In this document: positions 35,844 through 43,775 of the stretch, piece after piece
Position numbering within the stretch: the first letter of the stretch is position 1
Layout: every line of letters begins with the position of its first letter
Assembly (NCBI RefSeq): GCF_000334895.1
Contig: NZ_BAFM01000004.1
Location: 62,001-126,000 of the forward strand
Direction of reading: 5' to 3'
DNA length: 64,000 nt
Origin: Halococcus agarilyticus
GTDB lineage: Archaea > Halobacteriota > Halobacteria > Halobacteriales > Halococcaceae
Position numbers and translations under genes: made by a program
Notes under the pieces: model-generated
What the model was told of the DNA's origin: nothing
The model's input: only the letters and a program-made list of their open reading frames with translations
Databases searched by the model: none

Positions 35844-36346
35844 GCGTTCTCGACACCGTTCGGGACGTTCGAGAACGTTCGCTGTTCCACCCCCAGAACA
35901 AGCGACTCGCGATGTACATCGGGGTCGGTCTCGTGGGTGTCGCGATCAATCAGGCAATCACCGTTGGGTTGCCTCGATTCGGCGTTCCGGTGGTGATCGC
36001 CGGACTGGCCGCGCGCATCATCAGCACGCTCACGAACTACGCGTTGAACGACAGCGTGACGTGGCGCGGTCGCGGCGCAGCAGGGTTCGGCCAGTGGTGC
36101 TGGCGCGGGGTGAAATACGTCGCCACCCGGCTCGTCGGGATCGCCATCGGCACCGTCGGTCTGGTCTTTTTCCACCAGGTCCTCGGCATCCCCCTGTTCT
36201 GGGCGAACCCTCTCTCGATAGCGCTCGGTTTCGCATGGGGGTTCGGCGCGAGCGAGAAGTGGGTCTGGGCCTCGGAGGACTCCTCGCTGTCGTTCGAGAA
36301 AGTCAAGCGGACGCTCTCACCCTCGGGCGAGGGCAAGCGTGAGTAG
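35840..36346 (+). CDS. GtrA family membrane protein
   Basis: 168 residues with four predicted helices (about 24-44, 48-66, 90-112, 118-138). This is the GtrA layout, with FLVGVGLVGVAINQ-like and ANPLSIALGFAWGFGASEKWVW segments. GtrA proteins are thought to flip lipid-linked sugars for surface glycosylation. The GTG start overlaps the GT4 stop and its end overlaps the following DUF2079 gene by eight bases. Confidence 0.88.
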   Translation: MSVLDTVRDVRERSLFHPQNKRLAMYIGVGLVGVAINQAITVGLPRFGVPVVIAGLAARIISTLTNYALNDSVTWRGRGAAGFGQWCWRGVKYVATRLVGIAIGTVGLVFFHQVLGIPLFWANPLSIALGFAWGFGASEKWVWASEDSSLSFEKVKRTLSPSGEGKRE

Positions 36347-38411
36347 ACTCAGCGAGGCCGTCGACACGTCCGATTCGTCCGCGTCCGCGACAGACAGGCT
36401 GCTCGCCTTTTTCCCGAATCGCGACGACCCGACGTGGTACGTGCTCGGTCTCGCACTCGCCCTGTTCGTCGGCTTTGCGATCTACACGTCGTTGATGCAC
36501 GCGCGCTTTGCCTCCACCGGGGCCGATCTCGGGGCGTACACCCACATGTTCGCCACCACGCTCGACGGCGAGGGGTGGCTCCTCCACGGGAAGTACCGGG
36601 TGAGCCAGCCCACCGGCTCGTACTGGGGCGCACACTTCTCGCTCACGCTCCTCCTCTTCCTCCCGCTGTTCGCGCTCGTTCCCTCCGTTTACACGCTCCT
36701 GGTCGCCAAATCGTTCGTGCTCGCGACGAGCGTCGTGGTGCTGTGGCTGCTCGCGCGCGAAGTTCTCGACTCCGACCGGCTCGCGGGTGTGGTGACGCTC
36801 TCCTATGCGTTCAACCCCTTTCTGTGGTCGGCGTGGTCGTTCGACTTCCAGGAACAGATCCTGATCCCGCCGCTGCTGTTCGCCGCGTACTACGCCTACC
36901 GGAAGGAGCATCATCTCGCCTTCCTCGGACTGCTCGCCGCCGTACTCTTCACCAACGAGTTCGTGATCTACGTCGTGGCGGGGTTCACCGTCGGGCTGAT
37001 CGTCGCGGCGGCCAGAGCGGGTCGACTGCGCGAGCGTGCACCCGTCCTCGTCGCGGCGGTGGTGCTGGTGGGCGTCGCGCGCGTCGTCTCGACGACGATC
37101 ATGAGCTACTACAGCGCGTTCGGCGGGCTGCCGTCGTACGTGGTGGCGGCACCGCTCCAGCCGTTCATCGACACCGCGCGCGTCTCGCTGACCGACCTCG
37201 TCGGGCTCATGCTCGCGAACCCCGAGCTCCTGCTCGAATCGGCGACGTTCGCGGTCGACCAGAAGCTGCTCTTCTTCGCCGCGTTCATGCTGCCCGTCCT
37301 CTTTCTCGCCCTGTTCGACGAGCGGTCGCTGTTCGCGCTCGTGCCGTTCCTCGGGTTCGCGTGGGTGTTCACCGGCGAGGCGAAGGCGGTCTACTACACC
37401 TTCGGCGCGCACTACCCGCTCTACCTCCTGCCCTTTGTCTACGTCGGGACGATGGGCGCGCTCGATCGGCTGTCCGGCCGGTTCGAGTCGGTCTCGCGAC
37501 CCTCCAGGGCGGTGTTCGCTGGCCTGGTCGCCGTCGTGCTCGTCACGAGCCTCGTGGCCGGCGTGGCCTCGGGCGGCGGCCACCTCGCGCGGCCGCCCGA
37601 CCCACAGCCCGACCACCGGGAGACCCTCGACGCCGCGATCGAGTCGATCCCCGCGAACGCCACGCTGATCGCCCAGAACGACATCTACCCCCACGTCGCC
37701 ACCCGCGAGAACGCGGGGTTCATCGTGAGTCAGAACACCTTCAGCGCGTACGAGCGCGAGTACGGACCGGTCACCCCCGAGTATATCCTCGTCGACAGCC
37801 AGCTCAACCCGAACGCGCCGTGGTCGCGCACCGTCCAGCGGAGCTACGCCGACCGTCTCGGCTCGGAGTACGGCCTCTCCCGGTACGAGGACGGGGTGCA
37901 GATCTTCGAGCGCGGCTACGACGGCCCGGTTCGGGGGATCACGCAGTCAGAACCGGACGCGCGTCGGTACGACGCCGCCGACTTCGCCACCGACACCGGC
38001 ACGGAGAGCGACGGCCGGATCGTCAGCGCGAACGGCTCGGCTGGCGATTACATCTGGTTCGGCCCGTACGACGTGCTGACGCCAGGGACCTACACCGCAA
38101 CCGTCCGGGTCAACGTCTCGGGCGTGGGGTCGACACCGGTCGTCCGGATCGACGCGGCCGCCGGGGGTGGTTCCGAGATCCTCGCCAGCGAGACGGTCGC
38201 GCCCGAACGCGGGTGGCAGACCGTCACGATGACGTTCACGATCGACGAGACGGTGAGTGACGTCGAGTTCCGCGGCATCCGCGAGGGTGACGGACGGGTG
38301 GTGTTCGACGGCGTCCGGGTGCGCTATGACTCAGCCGGGAACGGGACGAACGCCAGTCGTCTCGCTGCCGACGCAGCAACGACCCCACCCCGGACGGAGG
38401 TGAGCGGATGA
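36339..38411 (+). CDS. DUF2079 membrane protein, copy 1
   Basis: A 690-residue polytopic protein. An N-terminal segment of about 30 residues leads into DPTWYVLGLALALFVGFAIYTS and roughly ten helices up to about residue 415, with the conserved GADLGAYTHMF and FDFQEQILIPPLLFAAYYAY. An extracellular half follows: a soluble domain with EYILVDSQLN and a final jelly-roll-like region of about 150 residues. DUF2079 proteins resemble GT-C glycosyltransferases, and the acidic Asp in the first loop (GAD) could be catalytic. GTG start; overlaps both neighbours. Confidence 0.85.
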   Translation: MSRLSEAVDTSDSSASATDRLLAFFPNRDDPTWYVLGLALALFVGFAIYTSLMHARFASTGADLGAYTHMFATTLDGEGWLLHGKYRVSQPTGSYWGAHFSLTLLLFLPLFALVPSVYTLLVAKSFVLATSVVVLWLLAREVLDSDRLAGVVTLSYAFNPFLWSAWSFDFQEQILIPPLLFAAYYAYRKEHHLAFLGLLAAVLFTNEFVIYVVAGFTVGLIVAAARAGRLRERAPVLVAAVVLVGVARVVSTTIMSYYSAFGGLPSYVVAAPLQPFIDTARVSLTDLVGLMLANPELLLESATFAVDQKLLFFAAFMLPVLFLALFDERSLFALVPFLGFAWVFTGEAKAVYYTFGAHYPLYLLPFVYVGTMGALDRLSGRFESVSRPSRAVFAGLVAVVLVTSLVAGVASGGGHLARPPDPQPDHRETLDAAIESIPANATLIAQNDIYPHVATRENAGFIVSQNTFSAYEREYGPVTPEYILVDSQLNPNAPWSRTVQRSYADRLGSEYGLSRYEDGVQIFERGYDGPVRGITQSEPDARRYDAADFATDTGTESDGRIVSANGSAGDYIWFGPYDVLTPGTYTATVRVNVSGVGSTPVVRIDAAAGGGSEILASETVAPERGWQTVTMTFTIDETVSDVEFRGIREGDGRVVFDGVRVRYDSAGNGTNASRLAADAATTPPRTEVSG

Positions 38412-40426
38412 GCACCGTCGATCGACTCGGCGAGACCGTCGGCGGGTTCCTCCCCGAGCGTGGCGACCCGACGTGGTACGTGCTCGGGCTCTCGCTCGCG
38501 CTGTTCGTCGGCTTCTCGGTCTACCTCTCCCTGCTCTATCGGAGCTTCTGGCTGACCGGCGCGGACTTCGGGAGCTACATCCACATGTTCGAGACCACGC
38601 TCGACGGGAGCGGGTTCCTCGAACAGGGGAAGTACACCGTTCGCGGTCCCGACAGTTCGTACTGGGGCGGGCACTTCACCGCGACGCTGCTCGCCTTCCT
38701 CCCGATCTACGCCCTGGTTCCGTCGCCCTACACGCTGCTCGTCATCAAGTCCGCGCTGCTCGCGGCGAGCGTCCCGATGCTCTGGGTGCTCGCGCGCGAG
38801 CACCTCGATTCGGACCGGATCGCCGGACTCCTGACCGCCTCGTACGCGCTCAACCCCTTCCTCTGGTCGGCGTGGCTGTTCGACTTCCAGGAGCAGATCC
38901 TGCTGCCGCTCCTGCTGTTCGCCGCGTACTACACCTACTCCCGGCAACGCTACGTCGCCTTCCTCGCCTTCCTCACGCTCTCGCTGTTTACCAACGAGTT
39001 CGTGACGCTGCTGGCGGCGGGCTTTCTCGTGGGTCTCGCGGTCGCGTCCTACCGTGGCGGCCGACTCCGGGCGGAGGCGTGGGTGTTCGGCGCGGCGGCC
39101 GGGATCCTCGTGGTCGCGCGGGCGATCGCGAGCTGGGCGATCGGCCAGTACAGCGAGACCTCCGGGCTGCCGACCGACGTGATCGCGGCCCCGCTCCAGG
39201 CGTACGTCGAGGGGTCGCGGGTCGGTCTCGGCCGACTGATCGAGATCGTGCTCGCCAACCCAACCCTGATCGTCGACTCGATCGCGGTCGACGTGCTCGA
39301 CAAGGCGACCTTCCTCGTCCTGCTGTTGGTTCCTGTTCTCTTCGTCGCGGCGGTCGACGAGGTCTCGCTCGGCGCGCTCGTGCCGTTCCTCGGGTTCGCG
39401 TGGGTGTTCGCCGGGCGTGACGTCTACTACACCTTCGGCGCGCACTACCCGCTGTACCTCCTGCCGTTCGTCTACATCGGCGCAGTGCGCGTGCTCGCGT
39501 GGCTCGATCTCGACGCCACGATCGACCACGACGGAGCCAGGGCGTCGGCGCGCACAGTGTTGTCGGGGCTGTTCGCGCTCGTGCTCGTCGCCAACCTCGT
39601 CGTCGGGGTGGGGATGGCCGCCCAGAAGGACGCGATGCCGACGACGAACGACCACACCGAGACGCTGCAGGAGGGAATCGAGGCGGTGCCGGCGAACGCC
39701 AGCCTGCTCACCCAGAACGACGTCTTCCCCCACGTCGCCGCGCGCGAGAACGCGACGTTCACCGCGAACCGCACGCTGTTCTACCGGTATCAGCGCGCGA
39801 ACGAGCAGCCACGGCCCGAGTACATCCTGCTCGACACCGAGCTCGAAACCCAGGGGATCGAGTGGGCGCAACCCGTGCGCCAGATCTACCTCGGCCAGTT
39901 CGGCACGACCTACGGCCTCGAGCACTACGGCGACGAGGTCTGGGTGTTCAGACGCGGCTACAACGGCTCGCCGACGGGACTCTCTGGTTCGTACGCCGTC
40001 GAGCCGCGCACCTACGAGCCGAACGACTTCATCCCGAACGACGCGCTGACCATCGACGGGCAGCTCGTGGGGACGGGCGGTGCGACGGGGATCTACTACT
40101 GGTACGGCCCGGGCACGATGCTCCCGCCGGGCGACTACACCGCGACCTTCCTGGTCAACGCGACCAGCGAAGATGCACGCCCCGTCGCGGATCTCGAAGT
40201 CGCCGCGGGCGTCACGCCCCGCCGGATCGGCAACGAGACCGTGACGAACACCGACGGTCTCGAGAACGTGACGGTGGAGTTCTCGCTCGATCGGATGCAG
40301 TCGAACGTCGAGTTCCGCGCGGTCAGGGCCGGCGGCGAGGGACGGCTCGCGCTCGAAAACGTCACCGTCGCGTCGCGGGCCGCGGTCGGCGACACCGGCG
40401 GAGTCGACGCGAACGGGTCGGGCTGA
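38408..40426 (+). CDS. DUF2079 membrane protein, copy 2
   Basis: A 672-residue paralogue of the preceding protein, parallel along the whole length: DPTWYVLGLSLALFVGF, GADFGSYIHMF, NPFLWSAWLFDFQEQILLP, HYPLYLLPFVYIG, EYILLDTELE and the same C-terminal jelly-roll-like region (YYWYGPGTMLPPGDYTATFLVN). The loops differ strongly, so the duplication is old and the copies may use different lipid-sugar substrates. Start overlaps copy 1 by four bases (ATGA). Last gene of the GT4-GtrA operon. Confidence 0.85.
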   Translation: MSTVDRLGETVGGFLPERGDPTWYVLGLSLALFVGFSVYLSLLYRSFWLTGADFGSYIHMFETTLDGSGFLEQGKYTVRGPDSSYWGGHFTATLLAFLPIYALVPSPYTLLVIKSALLAASVPMLWVLAREHLDSDRIAGLLTASYALNPFLWSAWLFDFQEQILLPLLLFAAYYTYSRQRYVAFLAFLTLSLFTNEFVTLLAAGFLVGLAVASYRGGRLRAEAWVFGAAAGILVVARAIASWAIGQYSETSGLPTDVIAAPLQAYVEGSRVGLGRLIEIVLANPTLIVDSIAVDVLDKATFLVLLLVPVLFVAAVDEVSLGALVPFLGFAWVFAGRDVYYTFGAHYPLYLLPFVYIGAVRVLAWLDLDATIDHDGARASARTVLSGLFALVLVANLVVGVGMAAQKDAMPTTNDHTETLQEGIEAVPANASLLTQNDVFPHVAARENATFTANRTLFYRYQRANEQPRPEYILLDTELETQGIEWAQPVRQIYLGQFGTTYGLEHYGDEVWVFRRGYNGSPTGLSGSYAVEPRTYEPNDFIPNDALTIDGQLVGTGGATGIYYWYGPGTMLPPGDYTATFLVNATSEDARPVADLEVAAGVTPRRIGNETVTNTDGLENVTVEFSLDRMQSNVEFRAVRAGGEGRLALENVTVASRAAVGDTGGVDANGSG

Positions 40427-40501
40427 GCGCCGGCTGCCGGCGATCCGGTGATCGAACCCAGAAGAATCGGCGACTGCAACCGCAACCGACGGCCGCCTCG
40501 C

Positions 40502-42598
40502 TCACTCGCGGTCGGACAGCAGCTTCGCGGCGACGCCCCCGAGCGCCGTGAGCGTCGCGAGCACGCCGAATCCCGGGCCGTCGACCCGACTGATCCACCC
40601 CTCGCTCTCGCCGGTGTTGGTGGCCGTCGTGGTCTCGCGTGTCGTGTCGCGGGACGTCGTGTCGGTGGCCGCGGCGGTCGTGGTCGGTGTTTCGCTCGTC
40701 GGCGTCGGTGACGGCGTCGCCGTCGGTGTGGATGTCGGTGTCGGCGTCGGAGTAGGTGTCGGCGTGGGTGTCGGGGTCGGCGTCGCGGTGGGTGGCTGCT
40801 CCGGCGTCGCGGTGGAGGATTGGGTCGTCGTCTCGGGTTCGGGGGGCAGGATCTTCCGGACCGCGCCGGTCTCGCCGCTGACCTCGATGTTGTCGGTCGT
40901 CAGGACGTAGAGCTCGCCGCGCGAATCGGGATAGACGCCGAGCACGAACGAGTCGAGAGTGCCGTCCTCGAACCCCTCGAAGGTGACCTCTTCGAGGGGC
41001 CACTGACCCTCTTCGGGCGGGGTGGCGGCGAACACCGAGCCGCCCGGCGCACCACCCTTGGTGTAGTCGCCGAAGACGAACTTCCCGCGGAGGCTGGGGA
41101 TCGTCGCGTTCTCGTAGATCGTGCCACCGGTGACCGCGTTGCCCACGGGTTCACCCTCGTAACTGTGGGGGTACTCGATGACCGGCGGGATGAGCGGTTC
41201 GCCGCCGCGAACGTTCTCGGGGGTCCGATCCGGACAGTCGTCGATGATGGTGTCGCCGTTCGACCGGCGCTCCGCGCTGGCGAAGCAGTGGGTGCCCTCC
41301 TTGACGTTCCAGCCGTAGTTCTTCCCCTTCGCGACGATGCTCACCTCCTCGTAGCTGAACTGGCCGACGTCACACACGAACAGGTTCCCCCTGGCGAACG
41401 TCATCCGCCACGGGTTGCGAAAGCCCCACGCGAACTGCTCGTCGAGGCCCTCCTCGCCCACCAGCGGGTTGTCGTCGGGGATCCCGTAGGGTTTGCCGTC
41501 CTCCCGGCTGTCGACGTCGATCCGGAGGATCGATCCGAGGAGGTTCTCGGTGACGTCCTGGCCGTTGCCACCGCGATTCCCGTACCAGTCGTCGACGTTG
41601 CCCTCGATCGCGAGATCGCCGCCACCGTTGCCCATCCCCATGTAGAGGTAGCCGTCGTCGGGACCGAACAGGATCTCGCCCGCGTTGTGGGTATAGAACG
41701 GCGACGGGATCTCCAGGACCGTGCGCTCGGAGTCAGGAACCCCCGACGAGAAGTCCTCGGTCGCGCGGAACTCGGAAAGCACCTGGGTGTGGGTGTAGCC
41801 GGCGGGCGTTCCCGGCCGCGGCGGCGCGCTGTAGTGGAGGTAGAACTTCCGGTTTTCCCGATAGTTCGGGTGGAAGGTCAGGCCGAGCAGCCCGCGCTCG
41901 TCGATCTGCTTTTCGCCCGGCAGGTTGTCGAAGTTCACGAGCCGGCTCCCGATGTCGATGAACGGCTCCAGACCGCCGTCACCGAGCGTGTAGACCTGGC
42001 CGACCTGATCGACCACGAACCGGCGATCGCTGCCGGGCGGGGTTTCGAGCGCGAGCGGGGCGGTCATCCCGCCCTCGACGACGGTTTCGATCGCGACCGT
42101 CGGCCCTCGTGGCATGTATCGCTCGGACGAGGGCTCCTCCGGTGTCGGGGTCGCTGTGGTGGTCGTCGCTCCCTCGACCCGAAGATCGCCGCGCATCGAG
42201 GCCTGATGGGGTTGACAGAAATACTCCGCCATCTCCTCGGTCGCGGTGAAGGTGAGCGTCTGGGTCGCGCCCTGTTCGGACATGATCTCGGTGCGTTCGA
42301 GGACGTTCCCCTCGCCGTCGACCAGCACGAGGTTGTGGCCCTGTCCGTCGACGTTGGTCCACGTGATCTCGTAGCGCTCGCCAGGCGTGAGGGCGAGGGT
42401 GGGGTTCGTTTCGTCGGCGATCGCGTCCGGGCTTCGACCGACCCACCCCGAGATCTCCCCGCCGAGCTCGAAGGTCGTCGTCGACTGGGCTCCGGCGACA
42501 CCGCTCAGTCCGAGTGCGGTGGTCGCCGTGGCGGTCTGCAGGAACCGCCGCCGGGACAGGGTCGGAGGGGTGGAGGGCGTAGGCGGTCCTCTCGTCAC
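40502..42598 (-). CDS. secreted cupredoxin-PQQ sugar dehydrogenase fusion with PGF-CTERM
   Basis: A 698-residue exported protein. The Tat signal SRRRFLQTATATTALGLSGVAGAQ leads to a plastocyanin-like domain (about 40-145) with type-1 copper ligands His in GHNLV and Cys, His and Met in YFCQPHQASM. A linker of about 25 residues precedes a six-blade PQQ-dependent glucose/sorbosone dehydrogenase-type propeller (about 165-590). Then come a PT repeat (about 600-640) and the PGF-CTERM signal GPGFG. GTG 42598 is preferred over a TTG at 42616 because the box cttaatc is 28 nt upstream. It probably oxidises sugars at the cell surface and passes electrons to its own copper site. Confidence 0.85.
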   Translation of the reverse strand: MTRGPPTPSTPPTLSRRRFLQTATATTALGLSGVAGAQSTTTFELGGEISGWVGRSPDAIADETNPTLALTPGERYEITWTNVDGQGHNLVLVDGEGNVLERTEIMSEQGATQTLTFTATEEMAEYFCQPHQASMRGDLRVEGATTTTATPTPEEPSSERYMPRGPTVAIETVVEGGMTAPLALETPPGSDRRFVVDQVGQVYTLGDGGLEPFIDIGSRLVNFDNLPGEKQIDERGLLGLTFHPNYRENRKFYLHYSAPPRPGTPAGYTHTQVLSEFRATEDFSSGVPDSERTVLEIPSPFYTHNAGEILFGPDDGYLYMGMGNGGGDLAIEGNVDDWYGNRGGNGQDVTENLLGSILRIDVDSREDGKPYGIPDDNPLVGEEGLDEQFAWGFRNPWRMTFARGNLFVCDVGQFSYEEVSIVAKGKNYGWNVKEGTHCFASAERRSNGDTIIDDCPDRTPENVRGGEPLIPPVIEYPHSYEGEPVGNAVTGGTIYENATIPSLRGKFVFGDYTKGGAPGGSVFAATPPEEGQWPLEEVTFEGFEDGTLDSFVLGVYPDSRGELYVLTTDNIEVSGETGAVRKILPPEPETTTQSSTATPEQPPTATPTPTPTPTPTPTPTPTSTPTATPSPTPTSETPTTTAAATDTTSRDTTRETTTATNTGESEGWISRVDGPGFGVLATLTALGGVAAKLLSDRE
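40700..40794 (-). repeat. in-frame hexamer minisatellite encoding Thr-Pro repeats
   Basis: About 95 bp of imperfect GTCGGN repeats (plus strand) inside the dehydrogenase gene, read as alternating Thr-Pro. It forms an extended, probably glycosylated stalk before the membrane anchor. Repeat number may vary between strains. Confidence 0.7.
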
Positions 42599-42719
42599 GG
42601 TCGTACGTGTACGCAAAGCGGATTAAGCGTGACGGCTTCGGCCCGCGCGGCCGGCTGGTGCGGGCGCTCCCTCGGCGACGTGTGTCGCGAGCGAGTCGAG
42701 CCGTCCCGTACCCGTCGAC

Positions 42720-43436
42720 TCACTCGGGCCCCGACCCGCGGCCGTCGACGACCGTGCCGCCGACGATCTGGCCGTACGCCCGCCGGAACCGCTCGGAAAG
42801 CGCCTGATGCGAGATGCCGAGCCGGTCGGCGAGGTCGGCTGCCGTGACCTCGCGCGGCACCTCGTAGTAGCCCGCCTCGAACGCCGCGACCAGCGCCTCG
42901 CGCTGCTCGTCGGTCAGGTCGAACCGGTCGCCACGGCCGCCGCCGTACGTGCCGATGCGTTCGAGTTCGGTGCCACACTCGCAGTCCACGATCGCCTCGT
43001 ACGCCCGCGTGAGCGCGTCGCGATCGGGGAGCAACAGCTGAAGCGTCCACGTGCCGCCCCCACCCCGTGCCGACAGGATCGTGGCGTCCTCGGCGCGCAC
43101 GCGTGCGAGGAACCGGCGCGGCTGGCCGTCCCACGCGACCCCGAACACCCACCCGTCGCCACGGTCGGCGAGATACTCGACCGCCGTGACCGACGGGTCC
43201 GCGCGGAGCGCGGCGGCGACCTCGCTCTGGCTGGTCGCGTCGGTCCGGATCACGAGCAGCACGCGATCGTCCGGGGCCGCGATCGCGGGTTCGAGGTCGA
43301 CACGGGCGTCCGGGGCGCGCTCGAACAGCGTTCCGAGCGCGAACCCTGCGGCCGTGACCGCGATCCGCGCGGTGGTCGCGTCGGCTTCGGCTGCAGCGGT
43401 CGGCCGCGTGTCGGCCGTCGGCGTGCCCTCACCCAT
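42720..43436 (-). CDS. bat-type HTH transcriptional regulator
   Basis: A 238-residue regulator with an N-terminal sensory-like domain of about 170 residues and the C-terminal HTH_10 segment LTDEQREALVAAFEAGYYEVPREVTAADLADRLGISHQALSERFRRAYGQIV (signature parts at about 172-225). The alignment of strands FALGTLFERAPDARVDLEPAI matches the bat N-domain. It overlaps the small zinc protein gene upstream by eight bases and lies 121 bp downstream of the start of the dehydrogenase gene. Confidence 0.85.
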   Translation of the reverse strand: MGEGTPTADTRPTAAAEADATTARIAVTAAGFALGTLFERAPDARVDLEPAIAAPDDRVLLVIRTDATSQSEVAAALRADPSVTAVEYLADRGDGWVFGVAWDGQPRRFLARVRAEDATILSARGGGGTWTLQLLLPDRDALTRAYEAIVDCECGTELERIGTYGGGRGDRFDLTDEQREALVAAFEAGYYEVPREVTAADLADRLGISHQALSERFRRAYGQIVGGTVVDGRGSGPE

Positions 43437-43593
43437 CGGCGTGACGCGGCGAGCGTGCGCCGCGGACCCCGTTCCCGTCGCGCAGCTTGTCCTCGCAGTT
43501 CGGACAGACGCGCGCGTTCTCCATCCCGTTCGGGGCGAACACGCGCACGTACTGTGCAGTCACGAACCCGCCGCAGTTCTTGCACTCCGGCAT
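43429..43593 (-). CDS. 54-residue CxxC zinc-finger protein (DUF7563-like)
   Basis: A short protein MPECKNCGGFVTAQYVRVF..., with two CxxC pairs (CKNC and CPNC) that form one zinc knuckle, and a basic C-terminus. I recall near-identical haloarchaeal proteins (DUF7563). The minus-strand box ggtatttc (about 43617-43624) is 28 nt before ATG 43593; longer in-frame starts would read through it. It overlaps the bat-type regulator gene by eight bases, so the two probably act together. Confidence 0.72.
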   Translation of the reverse strand: MPECKNCGGFVTAQYVRVFAPNGMENARVCPNCEDKLRDGNGVRGARSPRHADG

Positions 43594-43775
43594 ATGCTCG
43601 AAAGCCAATGGCCAGTGAAATACCTGTACTCCCTTACCACGCACCCCACTTATCACGGGATGGATGACAACTCGCCCTCGCTCGGCGATCGTTTCGGCGA
43701 GCGCCGGGCGACCGGTGGGCCACCCGTCGATGCGGGGATAGAAACCCACTTTTGAGCCGGCTGATAACGACTGAT

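Noticed and set aside
40700-40794. Candidate CRISPR-like repeats
   Set aside because: Hexamer repeats in frame within the Thr-Pro linker of the dehydrogenase; no spacer structure. No other regularly spaced repeats occur in the window.
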